From contig NZ_JAPFBJ010000001.1 in the NCBI RefSeq assembly GCF_030867385.1, positions 682,001-746,000 of the forward strand: DNA of 64,000 bases. Direction: 5' to 3'. Shown piece by piece: positions 1-10,129 of this stretch (its first letter is position 1; each line of letters starts with the position of its first letter). The stretch comes from Sphingobium sp. DEHP117 (lineage in GTDB: Bacteria > Pseudomonadota > Alphaproteobacteria > Sphingomonadales > Sphingomonadaceae). Position numbers and translations under genes: made by a program. Under the pieces are notes generated by a model. That model made no database searches. It was not told the origin of the DNA and worked only from the letters and a program-made list of their open reading frames with translations.

Positions 1-70
1 GCAAATCGAGCAGCCTGCACAATGGCGCAGGCGACGAAGCCCCCCGGCAGATGTGAGGGACTTGATTGCG

Positions 71-811
71 ATGCATATGGATGGTCCCATCACCGGCATT
101 TCCCCGCAGGCGCCTGCCTTCGTTGCTACTGGCTTGTGCAAGATATACAAGACTGGAGAAACCGAGGTTCACGCGCTGCGCGGTGTCGATCTCTCGATTC
201 CCTCGGGTGAGATATTGGTCCTTCTCGGGCCTTCTGGCAGCGGCAAGTCGACTCTGCTCAACATTATCGGCGGACTGGACCGCCCTTCCTCCGGATCTTT
301 GCTCTTTGGCGAGACGGAGCTGACCCAGCTGGATGATGCGGATTTGACCCGATTTCGCAGGGCACAGGTCGGTTTCATATTCCAGTTCTATAATCTGCTG
401 CCGAGCCTCACTGCAGAAGAGAATGTCAGGCTCGTCACCGACATTGCCGAACACCCGATGGACCCGGCCAAGGCGTTGGCATTGGTTGGCCTTGCCGAAC
501 GAAGCGACCATTATCCTGCGCAACTATCGGGAGGCGAGCAACAGCGGGTCGCCGTCGCCCGCGCGATCGCCAAGCAGCCTGGCGTGCTGCTCTGTGACGA
601 ACCCACCGGCGCGCTTGACAGCGGCACGGGCATTCACGTCCTGAAGACGCTGGCGCAGGCCAATCGCGAACTGGGCACGACCGTCGTCATCATTACCCAC
701 AACGCCGGCATCGCCGCCATGGCACATCGCGTCATCCGCTTTCTGGACGGTCGCATCGCGCGAATAGAGGTCAATGACCAGCCGGCCGATCCTTCGGATA
801 TCCGGTGGTGA
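71..811 (+). CDS. ABC transporter ATP-binding protein (LolD/MacB type)
   Basis: ATPase of an efflux-type ABC transporter. It energises the FtsX-type permease encoded next to it. Visible motifs are Walker [10 protein letters not shown], the signature [14 protein letters not shown], Walker [13 protein letters not shown] and a switch His in VIITHN, all as in the LolD/MacB/FtsE group. In-frame starts are GTG 53, ATG 71 and ATG 77; I chose ATG 71 because a GAGGGA stretch at 55-60 lies upstream. The stop at 809-811 overlaps the start of the permease gene, so the two are translationally coupled. Substrate cannot be read from the sequence. Family assignment is certain; the exact start is not. Confidence 0.93.
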   Translation: MHMDGPITGISPQAPAFVATGLCKIYKTGETEVHALRGVDLSIPSGEILVLLGPSGSGKSTLLNIIGGLDRPSSGSLLFGETELTQLDDADLTRFRRAQVGFIFQFYNLLPSLTAEENVRLVTDIAEHPMDPAKALALVGLAERSDHYPAQLSGGEQQRVAVARAIAKQPGVLLCDEPTGALDSGTGIHVLKTLAQANRELGTTVVIITHNAGIAAMAHRVIRFLDGRIARIEVNDQPADPSDIRW

Positions 812-3171
812 GGGCGCTCGATCTCAAGTTGATGCGCGACCTGTGGCGGTTGCGTGGCCAGGTGCTCGCCATCGCGTTGGTGCTGGCCGCCGCCACGGCG
901 ACCTTCGTAATGTCCCGCGGAGTCCACCATTCCCTAACCGTAACCCGAGACGCCTATTATGCCCGAAATCATTTTGCCGATGTCTTTGCCGGATTGACCA
1001 GGGCACCGCGCAGTGTCGTATCCCGGATCGCAGAAATACCAGGCGTGCGGCGGGTCGAGGGAACGCTCCAGCAATATGTCACGATCGATTTTCCGGACCG
1101 GGTCGTTCCGGTGCGTGCGCTGCTCAACTCCATCGACGAGAAGGGGCGGAATCAACTCAACCAGTTGACTTTGCGCCGGGGACGCCTGCCGCAAGCGGGT
1201 GCCCCGGGCGAGGCCGTGGTGGACGAGGCATTCGCCGAGGCCAACCGGCTTGCCATCGGCAGCGAGATCGACGCGCTGATCTACGGCCGTAAGCAGCGCC
1301 TGCGCATTGTCGGCATCGGCTTGGCGCCCAACTATATTTACGCGATCGCGCCCGGGGATATTATTCCCGATAACAGCCGGTTCGGCGTGCTCTGGGTTGG
1401 ACGAAGGGCGCTGGAGGCGGCCACGGACCGCACCGAGGCGATCAACACGGTCTCGCTTACGCTTGAGCGCGGCGCATCGGAGCCGGATGTCATACGCGCG
1501 GTCGATGCTACGCTGGCGCCTTATGGAGGGACGGGCGCCTATGGCCGCAAGGACCATCTCAGCCACGCCTTTCTCGACAACGAGCTGACGCAACTCAGCG
1601 CGATGACGCGGGTCATTCCGCCGATATTCCTGCTCGTGGCCGTCTTTCTGGTTTACATCGTCCTAGGCCGCCTGATCCGGACAGAACGCACGCAGATAGG
1701 GCTCATCAAGGCGTTTGGATATTCTGATTGGGCGATTGGCGGCCACTATCTCAAATTTGCGCTGGTTGTGGCTCTCCTCGCTGCCGCGTTGGGCGCGATC
1801 GCGGGTATCTGGATGGGCGGGGCGATGACCCGTCTCTATGCCCAATATTATCGCTTCCCACTCCTCTATTACCGGATTTCTCCGTCGGTCATACTCAGTG
1901 CTGCAGTGCTCTCCTTCGGCGCGGCGGGGGCGGGGGCGATCGGCGGCATGCGATCGGCCGTCCGGTTGACGCCAGCCGTCGCGATGTCACCTCCGCCGCC
2001 CCCTTCCTATAGGGCAGGAGCGATTGAGAAGCTCGGCAAGGCGGCCCGGTTCTCCGCCATCGGCAACATGATCGTCCGCCATATCGCACGCTGGCCCGGA
2101 CGCTCTGCCATTACGGTGTTGGGGGTGGCGCTGTCCGGAGCGCTGCTTTTCGCGACCATGCAGTTCATAGATTCCAGCCGCACGATGCTCGATTCCTTCT
2201 TCTTTCGCGCGCAGCGGCAGGACTTGACAGTCACCTTCACCGAGCCGCGCAACGAGGACGTCCTGTTCCAGCTCAGCCAGCTCCCCGGCGTCCTGAGGGT
2301 CGAGCCGACGCGGATCGTGGCCGTGAAAATCGGTCATGGCAGCAGGGTTGAGTGTACAGCGATAGAGAGTGCGCCGCTCGATTCCCAGCTCAGCCTGCGC
2401 ATTGACCGCAGCGGAGCAGCCATTGCGTTGCCGGTGTCCGGACTGATGCTAAGTCGCCAGCTGGCGGACAAGCTCGTAGTGCGTGCGGGCGATCATGTAG
2501 AGGTTGAAATGTTGGGCGGCCGTCGTTCGCGGCTGACCATGCCGGTCGTAAGCGTCGTGGAGGAATTCATTGGCGAGCGGGCTTACGCCGCCGAGGCGAC
2601 TCTGGAGAGAATCGCGCGTGATGCTGCACCGGTCGGTGCGGCGCTGATCCGGATCGATCCTGCCTATCGATACCAGATAATGACCCATCTCAAAGACATG
2701 CCATATGTGCTGGGCATAACGGAAAAGACCGCAGCACTGAAAAAATTTGAGCAGATGATCGATGACAACATGCTCACCATGATCACATTCTATGTCGCCT
2801 TCGCGTCTGCGATAGCGGTGGGTGTGGTCTATAACAGCGCGCGAATACTCTATTCAGAGCGCGCTCACGAACTGGCAACGCTTCGGGTCCTCGGCTATTT
2901 TCGCAGCGAGGTCGGCATGATTTTGTTGGGTGAGCTCGCTCTGCTGGTGGTAATATCCGTCCCGTTCGGTTGCCTGATCGGCTATGGTATGGCCCAGTTG
3001 ATGACGGCGATGTTCAGCTCGGATCTCTTTCGCCTGCCTTTTGCGCCATCCCGCGCCAGCTATGGCTGGTCTGTGGTAATCGTTTTGTGCGCGGCGATGG
3101 CGACCGCTCTCGGTGTCGCCCGCCGGGTACAACATCTTGACATGGTGCGTGTCCTGAAGGCGCGCGAGTGA
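805..3171 (+). CDS. ABC transporter permease, FtsX/MacB-like, two-domain
   Basis: Inner-membrane permease of 788 aa. One N-terminal membrane anchor is followed by a large extracytoplasmic domain, then a three-helix FtsX domain (about residues 270-390), a second anchor with extracytoplasmic domain, and a second three-helix FtsX domain at the C terminus. This duplicated layout is that of the large FtsX-family permeases seen with a LolD-type ATPase and an HlyD-type adaptor. Start is GTG 805 or GTG 808, overlapping the ATPase stop. The stop overlaps the adaptor gene start at 3171, so the three genes form one tight operon. Likely exports a hydrophobic compound or lipid; this is inference. Confidence 0.9.
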   Translation: MVRALDLKLMRDLWRLRGQVLAIALVLAAATATFVMSRGVHHSLTVTRDAYYARNHFADVFAGLTRAPRSVVSRIAEIPGVRRVEGTLQQYVTIDFPDRVVPVRALLNSIDEKGRNQLNQLTLRRGRLPQAGAPGEAVVDEAFAEANRLAIGSEIDALIYGRKQRLRIVGIGLAPNYIYAIAPGDIIPDNSRFGVLWVGRRALEAATDRTEAINTVSLTLERGASEPDVIRAVDATLAPYGGTGAYGRKDHLSHAFLDNELTQLSAMTRVIPPIFLLVAVFLVYIVLGRLIRTERTQIGLIKAFGYSDWAIGGHYLKFALVVALLAAALGAIAGIWMGGAMTRLYAQYYRFPLLYYRISPSVILSAAVLSFGAAGAGAIGGMRSAVRLTPAVAMSPPPPPSYRAGAIEKLGKAARFSAIGNMIVRHIARWPGRSAITVLGVALSGALLFATMQFIDSSRTMLDSFFFRAQRQDLTVTFTEPRNEDVLFQLSQLPGVLRVEPTRIVAVKIGHGSRVECTAIESAPLDSQLSLRIDRSGAAIALPVSGLMLSRQLADKLVVRAGDHVEVEMLGGRRSRLTMPVVSVVEEFIGERAYAAEATLERIARDAAPVGAALIRIDPAYRYQIMTHLKDMPYVLGITEKTAALKKFEQMIDDNMLTMITFYVAFASAIAVGVVYNSARILYSERAHELATLRVLGYFRSEVGMILLGELALLVVISVPFGCLIGYGMAQLMTAMFSSDLFRLPFAPSRASYGWSVVIVLCAAMATALGVARRVQHLDMVRVLKARE

Positions 3172-4325
3172 TGGGCGAGACGCTCCGACGGTGGCGTTGG
3201 GCCCTGGCGATCGTCGCTGTTCTGGCCGCTGGACTGGCCTATGCGTTCTGGCCACAGAGGACGCTCGTCGATGCGGCCACGATAACACGGGGACGGATGG
3301 CTGTCGGCATTACCGATGACGGTGTTACGCGCGCGAAGGAACTGTATGTCGTTTCGGCACCGGTGACCGGTTATCTGAGCCGGATCGACCTGGAAGTCGG
3401 TGACAGGGTGACGCGCGGGACAGTGGTGACGCGAATGAGCGGGCGTCCTTCTACGCCGCTCGACCTGCGCAGCCAACGGGAATTGCGCGCCGCACTTGCT
3501 GCTGCGCGTGCCAATGAAAGCGCGCTTGCGGCATCGCTGGCGCAGGCACGGCGCGATCTGGCGCGCGCCGAAGAGATTGCGGGCAGGGGCTTTCTGCCAC
3601 GCTCCCAGCTCGAAGCAGCGCGCACGCGGGTAACAATCACCCGGGCTTCGCTGGCGCAATCAAGGGCCGAGATTGCCCGGATCCAGGCCCAGGTCGCACC
3701 GCCTACGGGAGCCGATGCGGGTGCGGCGATTCCGGTGCGCGCTCCGGCGACCGGGTCGGTGTTGTCGGTGGTCAACGAGAGTGCCGGGGTCATACCCGAA
3801 GGTACTCCACTCATGGCCATTGGCGACCCCCGCCAGATCGAAGTGGTGGTCGACCTGCTGTCGCGAGAAGCGGTGCGGGCGAAGCCGGGTGACAGGGTCG
3901 AGATCACCCAGTGGGGTGGCGAGATGCCGCTGACGGGGCGCGTGGAACGGATCGAGCCGTTCGGGCGACTGAAGGTGTCAGCGCTTGGCATCGAGGAGCA
4001 GCGCGTCAACCTGATCATCGCCTTCGATGCCGCCAGCCTCCCCCGGGCAACGCGTCTTGGACATGGGTATCAGCTCGACGCCACCATTCTCCTGTGGAGC
4101 AAGCCCGACGCGATCCGTGTGCCGATTGGCGCGCTCTTTCGTGATGCGGGCGGCGCCTGGCATGTGTTCGTCATCGACCGGGGACGGGCGCGCGAACGCG
4201 CAATCAGGATCGGACATATCAACGACGAATTCGGCGAGGTGCTGGGCGGCCTCGCAGAAGGAGAATCGGTCATACTGAATCCCGGCAGCACCATGGCCGA
4301 TGGCGCCCGGGTCAAACCGCGGTGA
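3171..4325 (+). CDS. HlyD/RND-type periplasmic adaptor (membrane fusion protein)
   Basis: Periplasmic adaptor of 384 aa that would link the inner-membrane ABC permease to an outer-membrane channel. It has an N-terminal anchor (residues about 8-25, ending AYAFWPQ), a lipoyl-like half, a central alpha-helical hairpin rich in Ala/Arg (about residues 90-175), the second lipoyl half (PATGSVLSVVNESAGVIPEG) and beta-barrel/membrane-proximal domains. ATG 3171 overlaps the permease stop; GTG 3168 is possible. No outer-membrane factor gene is in view. Confidence 0.9.
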   Translation: MGETLRRWRWALAIVAVLAAGLAYAFWPQRTLVDAATITRGRMAVGITDDGVTRAKELYVVSAPVTGYLSRIDLEVGDRVTRGTVVTRMSGRPSTPLDLRSQRELRAALAAARANESALAASLAQARRDLARAEEIAGRGFLPRSQLEAARTRVTITRASLAQSRAEIARIQAQVAPPTGADAGAAIPVRAPATGSVLSVVNESAGVIPEGTPLMAIGDPRQIEVVVDLLSREAVRAKPGDRVEITQWGGEMPLTGRVERIEPFGRLKVSALGIEEQRVNLIIAFDAASLPRATRLGHGYQLDATILLWSKPDAIRVPIGALFRDAGGAWHVFVIDRGRARERAIRIGHINDEFGEVLGGLAEGESVILNPGSTMADGARVKPR

Positions 4326-4383
4326 CTGACCGCAATCACACCCAGCGCCAGCCCATCCAAACTCAGGATCGGAGAACTTCGTG

Positions 4384-5979
4384 ATGCTTTCGCTCTCAAT
4401 CCACGGTGCGGCCCGAACCGTGACCGGTTCGTGCCTTGAATTTCGATCGGGAGCATCCCGCATATTGATCGACTGCGGCTTGTTTCAGGGTTCACGCTCG
4501 CTTGAGACGCTTAATCACGGGCCCCTGGCGTTCGACCCGAAATCGATTGACGCGGTGGTACTGAGCCATGCCCATATCGACCACAGCGGTCTGTTGCCCC
4601 GGCTGGTCGCGGAAGGTTTCAGCGGCGCAATATGGTGCACGGTGGAAACGTCGGATCTTTTGGAGTTCATGCTCGCCGATGCGGGACGCATCCAGGAATA
4701 TGAGGCCGAGCGCCGCAATCGGCGGCGTGACCGCGCAGGCGAAGAGCCGTTCGTGCCTGTTTATACCGAAGAAAACGCCATGGCCGCATGGCGGCTGACC
4801 CGGCCGGTGCCATTGGAGGAATGGTTCGAACCGGCGCGAGGGTTTCGCATCAAGCTCTGGAATGCCGGTCATATTCTCGGCTCGGCATCCGTTGAACTCG
4901 AAGCGGAAGGCACGCGCGTGCTGTGTTCGGGCGATATCGGACCAGATAACAAAGCGTTCCACGCCAGTCCCCATTCGCCCACCGGCTTTGACCATGTGAT
5001 CTGCGAGTCCACCTATGGCGATCGTCTTCGCCAGCCTGTTTCGATCGCGGACAGAAGGCATATGCTCGAAACGGAGATAGTGGAGGCGCGCGCACGTGGG
5101 GGCAATCTGGTGGTGCCGACTTTCGCGCTGGAACGCACGCAGGAACTGTTACTCGATATCGCCTCGCTCTCCAGCAGCGGTCGTATCGGAAATGCGATGG
5201 TCTTTGTGGACTCGCCTCTGGCAAACAGGGCGACCGGGGTCTTTCGCAAATATGCCGATCAGCTGGAGGACACAGGCGGGGCTGACGTCTTTGGACATCC
5301 TTCGATCCAATATGTGAATGACGTATCCGAATCCATGCGGCTCAATTCCATGTCTGGCACGATCATTCTGGCTGCATCGGGAATGTGCGAAGCTGGACGC
5401 GTTCGCCATCACCTTTTTTATAATCTCCCGCGCAGGGACTCCACGATCCTGTTCGTGGGTTTCCAGGCCGAAGGATCGCTCGGCCGGGTCATTCTTGATG
5501 GCGCCAAGCGTGTAAGGATTTCAGGGCGCGATGTTACAGTCCGCGCACAGATTCGCCGGATTGAGAGCTATTCGGCCCATGCGGATCAGGCCGAACTGCT
5601 GAAATGGATCAAGGGGCGAGGGCCGATAGCGGGAAGCCTGTTTCTGGATCATGGTGAACCCGGTGCCATTGAGGAACTAAGGAAACTTGCAGAGCTTCAG
5701 AGGCTCGCTCCTTCTATCCTCGTTCCCGAGATTGGCGAGGTCTACGAACTGAAGGCAGGCGAACCGGCGCGTCGAACCAGGACAGGGAGACCCGAACTGC
5801 AACAGGCTATCGGTCGTGACTGGCAGAACGATTACGCCGAACTCGCCACGACCCTCAAACGTCGGCTTGGCAATATCCCCGATCCCGGCGCCCGACAAAA
5901 GGCCATCGACGAAATGCGGAAAGTGCTCGATAGCTACACAGAGTTTCGCGACGCCAGAAAGCAGCGCAGGCCGTCCTAG
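4384..5979 (+). CDS. MBL-fold beta-CASP metallo-hydrolase (RNA exonuclease-like)
   Basis: A 531-aa metallo-beta-lactamase-fold protein with beta-CASP and C-terminal RMMBL regions, as in the bacterial YSH1/CPSF73-like ribonucleases. The zinc motif HAHIDHSG is at about residues 61-68. Later metal ligands are in AGHILGS and SGDIGPD, and the C-terminal SYSAHADQ motif is present. Family knowledge points to RNA processing or decay; the substrate is unknown. ATG 4384 follows a GGAG-type ribosome site. It lies 58 bp after the efflux operon on the same strand and could be co-transcribed. The last 80 residues are basic and rich in charge, and may aid RNA binding. Confidence 0.88.
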   Translation: MLSLSIHGAARTVTGSCLEFRSGASRILIDCGLFQGSRSLETLNHGPLAFDPKSIDAVVLSHAHIDHSGLLPRLVAEGFSGAIWCTVETSDLLEFMLADAGRIQEYEAERRNRRRDRAGEEPFVPVYTEENAMAAWRLTRPVPLEEWFEPARGFRIKLWNAGHILGSASVELEAEGTRVLCSGDIGPDNKAFHASPHSPTGFDHVICESTYGDRLRQPVSIADRRHMLETEIVEARARGGNLVVPTFALERTQELLLDIASLSSSGRIGNAMVFVDSPLANRATGVFRKYADQLEDTGGADVFGHPSIQYVNDVSESMRLNSMSGTIILAASGMCEAGRVRHHLFYNLPRRDSTILFVGFQAEGSLGRVILDGAKRVRISGRDVTVRAQIRRIESYSAHADQAELLKWIKGRGPIAGSLFLDHGEPGAIEELRKLAELQRLAPSILVPEIGEVYELKAGEPARRTRTGRPELQQAIGRDWQNDYAELATTLKRRLGNIPDPGARQKAIDEMRKVLDSYTEFRDARKQRRPS

Positions 5980-6032
5980 GGCAATTTCCAGCCACCGCGA
6001 TGAACATGCAGTCGGCAGGAGAGCAGGCGCCC

Positions 6033-6725
6033 TCAGACTGCCGTGCCGACCAGTCGCCCGATGCCCGCCGTCAGCGCCATGGCCAGCGCGCCCCAGAAGA
6101 CCACGCGAACGACTGGACGCCCCACCGGCGCACCGCCTGCGCGCGCGCCCAATGCGCCGAGAAGAGCCAGGAACAGGATCGACCCCGCCGCCTCACCGGG
6201 CACAACAAGGCCAATCGGAAGCAGTGCGGCCAGGAGCACCGGTAGCAGAGCTCCGGCCGTGAACATGCCGGCGGACGCCAGCGCCGCGAGCACGGGGCGG
6301 GCGGTTGTTGTCGCGGTGATGTGAAGTTCGTCGCGCGCATGGGCGCCAAGGGCATCATGCGCCATCATTTGTGCGGCGACCCTGGTTGCGGTCTCCGGAT
6401 CGACACCGCGGCTGACATAGATGCTCGCCAGCTCCTGCTGCTCGAATTCGGGATTTGCGGTGAGTTCGGCACTTTCGCGCGCGATGTCGGCAGATTCAGT
6501 GTCGACTTGCGAGCTGACCGAAACATACTCGCCCGCTGCCATGGACATCGCCCCCGCGACAAGACCAGCCATGGCGGCAACCAGGATCGATTGCCTGTCG
6601 GCGCCTGAGGCTGCGACGCCGATGATCAGGCTCGCGGTCGATACGATGCCGTCATTCGCACCAAGAACTGCCGCGCGAAGCCAGCCGATGCGTTCGACAA
6701 GATGCGTTTCCTGGTGGAGTTTCAT
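6033..6725 (-). CDS. VIT1/CCC1 family membrane protein
   Basis: Integral membrane protein of 230 aa in the VIT (vacuolar iron transporter-like) family. The N-terminal helix carries LGANDGIVSTASLIIGVA, a family hallmark, followed by GAMSMAAGEYVSVSSQ. An acidic cytosolic loop (about residues 75-130) has Glu-rich segments that bind metal in characterised members, and three C-terminal helices follow. Likely transports Fe2+/Mn2+ across the inner membrane. Its ATG overlaps the stop of the upstream regulator gene (ATGA), so it is the last gene of a leftward operon. Confidence 0.9.
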   Translation of the reverse strand: MKLHQETHLVERIGWLRAAVLGANDGIVSTASLIIGVAASGADRQSILVAAMAGLVAGAMSMAAGEYVSVSSQVDTESADIARESAELTANPEFEQQELASIYVSRGVDPETATRVAAQMMAHDALGAHARDELHITATTTARPVLAALASAGMFTAGALLPVLLAALLPIGLVVPGEAAGSILFLALLGALGARAGGAPVGRPVVRVVFWGALAMALTAGIGRLVGTAV

Positions 6726-7243
6726 GTCCCATTTTCCTTGGAACGGATCAGGTCCGGGTCGATGAGGTCATCCAAAAACAGCGTGACGAGACCGGTATGG
6801 CCGGCGACGCCTGCCTTAGCATAGATCCGGGTCAGTTGCGCTCTTATTGTGCCAACAGCTGCGCCGCGCAGTTGTGCGATGGCGGCGATATCCGCTCCCT
6901 TGATGGCGAACAGGGCAACGTCCGCTTCGGCCGCCGTCAACTTCCACTCGGCAAATCGCAACCGGATCAACTCCGCCACGGCCTCACGGGACAGCGCCAC
7001 AGCCATTTCGTCGGCACGGGCCTGTTCGATCAACCCGCGAACCTGCACCGCCCCAACCACGACCGCCACGAGCAACGCCACGGCAGCCGCGCCCTCTGCG
7101 ACCAAGTGGCCGGACCAGCCCTCCGCAGCGACATCGGACAGAAAATCAACGAGGAACAGGACTGAGGCGAGTGCCTGCAAGGCCACCACGATCGTCATCG
7201 CAGTGGCCTTGTTATGCAATCGCGCCTGCCGTTTCGAAACCAT
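6722..7243 (-). CDS. membrane-anchored LuxR-type HTH regulator
   Basis: A 173-aa protein with two predicted N-terminal membrane helices (about residues 15-36 and 46-66), a short linker, and a C-terminal LuxR-type helix-turn-helix (about residues 95-155: LTAAEADVALFAIKG ... AAVGTIRAQLTRIYAKAG). The two-helix anchor plus LuxR DNA-binding domain suggests membrane-tethered transcription control. It sits 8 bp after the cytochrome b gene and overlaps the VIT gene start, so it probably regulates or is regulated with those partners. No receiver or ligand-binding domain is visible. Confidence 0.8.
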   Translation of the reverse strand: MVSKRQARLHNKATAMTIVVALQALASVLFLVDFLSDVAAEGWSGHLVAEGAAAVALLVAVVVGAVQVRGLIEQARADEMAVALSREAVAELIRLRFAEWKLTAAEADVALFAIKGADIAAIAQLRGAAVGTIRAQLTRIYAKAGVAGHTGLVTLFLDDLIDPDLIRSKENGT

Positions 7244-7251
7244 GGCTCAGC

Positions 7252-7881
7252 TTAGCGGCAGCCGGGCAGCATCGCCAGCGCGAGATTCCGCTTCTGCCTG
7301 CGGCTCTCGAAAATGACCCCGGCCACATGCGCCAGAATCAACACGTAAAGAAGATTGACTGCGGCTTCATGCACGTCCTCGCCAGGGGACTCTTCCGCTT
7401 CTTCGCCCTCGGATTCTTCATTGATCCCGGTCTCCTCGTCTCCTTCTTCGTCCCCAACTGTCTGTCCGGCCTCCACGGCGGCATGGTTTTCCGCATTTGA
7501 TGTGCCGGGTAGCCCCGCCATGGACACCCCAGAGGCTATAACCACCAGCAGCGTGCCCCAGATCGCATAGACCATCAGCGCTCCGACGGGGTTGTGCGAT
7601 CGGTGTTCGGCGTGGCGGCCTGCCCTGATATCGCGGATGTGGGACAGCGCCTTGCCGGGACTGGGCGGGAATGCCGAGAAGCGCGCTTCCGCCGGCCCGA
7701 CCAAGCCCCATAACAGGCGCAGGGCTAGTATGGCGGCAAGCGCATAGCCGACCCAGACATGGGCCGACGACCCTTCTTCCGTGACAACGGCGTTGGCAAG
7801 GATGGCCGACGCGATCGCCCAGTGCGTCAGTTTGACCAGCGGATCCCAGCGGCGAGTGGGCGTTGCCTCAGTCATCGTCAT
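7252..7881 (-). CDS. cytochrome b561/b-type membrane protein with acidic insert
   Basis: A 209-aa four-helix di-haem cytochrome b protein. Likely haem-binding His lie in VKLTHWAIA (helix 1), SSAHVWVGYA (helix 2) and ILAHVAGVIF (helix 4). Such proteins pass electrons from quinol to a periplasmic partner. An acidic low-complexity insert of about 35 residues (GDEEGDEETG ... EESEGEEAEESPGED) lies between helices 3 and 4, which is unusual for the family. Start ATG 7881 gives a normal N terminus (MTMTEATPTRRWDPLVKLTH). The gene overlaps the small upstream gene by 14 bp. Confidence 0.85.
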   Translation of the reverse strand: MTMTEATPTRRWDPLVKLTHWAIASAILANAVVTEEGSSAHVWVGYALAAILALRLLWGLVGPAEARFSAFPPSPGKALSHIRDIRAGRHAEHRSHNPVGALMVYAIWGTLLVVIASGVSMAGLPGTSNAENHAAVEAGQTVGDEEGDEETGINEESEGEEAEESPGEDVHEAAVNLLYVLILAHVAGVIFESRRQKRNLALAMLPGCR

Positions 7882-8116
7882 GGTCCTCGCGGGGCTCAAC
7901 AGACGAGCGCCGTTCAGACTGATGGTCCGACCGGCCGTGTTTTTCATCCTCGGGGCGGATATCCTTTCGTTCGTGAGCGATATGCTTGGTGTGGTCGCGC
8001 TGCGCTGTCGGACCTGATTTTGGCGCAACAGGCGCGGGCGATGCGGCTACGCTGTTGGTCGGGCTTGCTAGAGCCCACGCAATAGCCGCGAGGGCGAGTG
8101 TCGGAATACGGATCAT
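7868..8116 (-). CDS. small exported charged/His-rich protein
   Basis: An 82-aa protein with a plain Sec signal peptide (MIRIPTLALAAIAWALA, probable cleavage near SVAA) and a short mature part rich in His, Asp, Glu, Lys and Arg (HTKHIAHERKDIRPEDEKHG ... REDHDDD). It overlaps the cytochrome b start by 14 bp in another frame, a typical operon arrangement. A periplasmic metal-binding or haem-related role would fit the VIT and cytochrome neighbours, but that is only inference. I do not recognise a named family. Confidence 0.55.
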   Translation of the reverse strand: MIRIPTLALAAIAWALASPTNSVAASPAPVAPKSGPTAQRDHTKHIAHERKDIRPEDEKHGRSDHQSERRSSVEPREDHDDD

Positions 8117-8161
8117 GCTTTGTCTCCCTATGTGAGTGGAAGCGAAGTCGATGATCGTCCA

Positions 8162-8230
8162 TCGCCATTGGCGCCATTGCAGCAGCGCTTAAACGGGCTC
8201 GAATAAGCGCGTGCTTAGCGCCAATGGCGA
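8162..8230. promoter_or_regulatory. nested inverted repeat in a divergent intergenic region
   Basis: The 339-bp gap 8117-8455 separates the leftward cytochrome/VIT operon from the rightward MFS gene. It contains a perfect 13-bp inverted repeat, TCGCCATTGGCGC (8162-8174) and GCGCCAATGGCGA (8218-8230). Inside it is a 7-bp pair, GCGCTTA (8185-8191) and TAAGCGC (8204-8210). It could be an operator shared by the divergent promoters or a structured leader. The rest of the gap shows no gene. Confidence 0.4.
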
Positions 8231-8455
8231 GAACCGCTGTCTCCACATCCGCGCCTCGCGCGCCAAGACGATGAGCCTGAGCTTGTGAAACGCTGGTCTG
8301 CCTGCAGATAGGCCGGGGAACAGGGCTTCCTTCATCGGAGCGAACCGCCGTCGCCTAACCTACGGATTGGCAGACAAAAATTGTTCCTTGCGGCATTTTC
8401 CGATTGCCAACCGCATCATAACGGGCCAGCGACTTCCGCTGATCAGGAGCAGACT

Positions 8456-10129
8456 TTGCCAACGACGGCCGCCGTACCACCGCCCCGAAACCCCATGCGG
8501 GAAGCACTCAGCTATCCGGTGTTCCGCCGCATCTGGGGCGCTAGCCTTTTCTCAAACTTCGGCCAGCTGATCCAAAGCGTCGGCGCAGCCTGGGCGATGA
8601 CCGAGCTGACCGGCAAAGCTGATATGGTGGCGCTGGTCCAGACCGCGACCTTCCTCCCAATGATGCTCTTCGCGCTATACGCTGGCGCCATTGCCGACAC
8701 TTATGACCGGCGCAAGGTCGCGATGTTGGCGATTGGCATCGCCTTAGTCTCCGCAGCGGCGATGACGGTGACTGCACGGCTGGGGCTACTTGCGCCGAAC
8801 CTGATCCTGGTCTTCACATTCTTCATCGGCACCGGGATCGCGCTGTTTGGTCCTTCGTGGCAGGCTTCGGTGAGCGAACAGGTGCCATCGGCATCGGTGC
8901 CCGGAGCGATTTCGCTGAACTCGATCAGCTACAATATCGCTCGCAGCTTTGGCCCCGCAATCGGCGGCGTGATCGTCGCGGTGGCGGGCGCTGCGGCAGC
9001 ATTCTTTGTCAACGCGGTGTTCTTCCTGCCCATGTTGATCGTTCTGTTCCTCTGGAAGCGGGACCAGGAACCTTCGCGTCTGCCGCCCGAACGCCTCAAT
9101 CGCGCGGTCGTCTCCGGCGTGCGTTATGTCATCCATTCGCCCAAGATCCGCGTCGTCATCATTCGCACGATTATCACCGGCACGCTGGGCTGCGCATTCC
9201 AGGCGCTGATGCCGCTCGTGGCCCGCGATCTGCTGCATGGTGACGCGCGGACCTATGGCCTGTTGCTCGGCGCTTTCGGGATCGGCGCGGTAACAGGCGC
9301 CTTCGCGATGAACGGTCTGCGAGAACGATTCACCTACGAAACCCTCGTGCAGGCGACCTCATTGACACTGGGTATTGCCATGTTGGGAGTGGCAGTCAGC
9401 CCGTGGACCCTGCTCACTGTTGCCGCACTCGTGGTTGGAGGGGCGAGCTGGATGATCTCGGTCACAATCTACAACATCAGTGTCCAGACCGTGCTGCCCC
9501 GGTGGGTCTCGGGACGAGCCTTGGCGGCGTACCAGACCGCGATTGCCGGAGGCATGGCGACAGGTGCCTGGGTTTGGGGACATGTCGCGCAGGCCTTCGG
9601 CGTGAGCGTGGGGCTGAGCGTGGCTGGCTTCGGCTGCATGTTGTCGGCAGGTGCGGCGATCTGGCTGCGGCTGCCCCACGCCACCGATCCTGCTGAAGAC
9701 AGGGCAAAGATGCTGGCAGAACCGCAGGTGGATCTTGAGCTTACGCCGCGCAGCGGCCCTATCGTCGTCGAAATACTCTACACCGTTCCGCGCTTTCGCG
9801 CCCGAGCATTCTATTCGATCATGCAGGAAATCCAGCTGATCCGCCAACGCAACGGTGGCTATAGTTGGTCGCTCGCCCGAGACATCGGCAACCCGGAACT
9901 GTGGACCGAACGGTTTCATTGCCCCACCTGGCTTGATTACTTGCGCCAGCGCAGCCGTCCGACACAGTCAGAGCACGAGATGTTAGAACGCGCCAATGCC
10001 TTTCATGAAGGCGAATCTCCGCCGCTGATCCGACGCATGCTCGATCGCCCGTTCGGCTCGGTCCGCTGGCGCGAAGATGTGCGCGAGAATGCCGTGGCGG
10101 CGGTGCCTCCGGGGCCGGCAGCACCTTAG
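8456..10129 (+). CDS. MFS exporter (MFS_3/EntS-like) with C-terminal soluble domain
   Basis: Major facilitator transporter of about 557 aa. It has 12 predicted helices from MREALSYPVFRRIWGASLF to about residue 400. A cytoplasmic loop carries the family motif GAIADTYDRRKVAM. A C-terminal soluble domain of about 130 residues starts at PIVVEILYTVP; it resembles the ferredoxin-like tail of the transmembrane secretion effector family (PF05977). TTG 8456 is preferred because AGGAG at 8445-8449 lies 6 nt upstream; ATG 8495 is the alternative. The substrate is unknown. It is the last gene before the mobile element. Confidence 0.85.
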   Translation: MPTTAAVPPPRNPMREALSYPVFRRIWGASLFSNFGQLIQSVGAAWAMTELTGKADMVALVQTATFLPMMLFALYAGAIADTYDRRKVAMLAIGIALVSAAAMTVTARLGLLAPNLILVFTFFIGTGIALFGPSWQASVSEQVPSASVPGAISLNSISYNIARSFGPAIGGVIVAVAGAAAAFFVNAVFFLPMLIVLFLWKRDQEPSRLPPERLNRAVVSGVRYVIHSPKIRVVIIRTIITGTLGCAFQALMPLVARDLLHGDARTYGLLLGAFGIGAVTGAFAMNGLRERFTYETLVQATSLTLGIAMLGVAVSPWTLLTVAALVVGGASWMISVTIYNISVQTVLPRWVSGRALAAYQTAIAGGMATGAWVWGHVAQAFGVSVGLSVAGFGCMLSAGAAIWLRLPHATDPAEDRAKMLAEPQVDLELTPRSGPIVVEILYTVPRFRARAFYSIMQEIQLIRQRNGGYSWSLARDIGNPELWTERFHCPTWLDYLRQRSRPTQSEHEMLERANAFHEGESPPLIRRMLDRPFGSVRWREDVRENAVAAVPPGPAAP

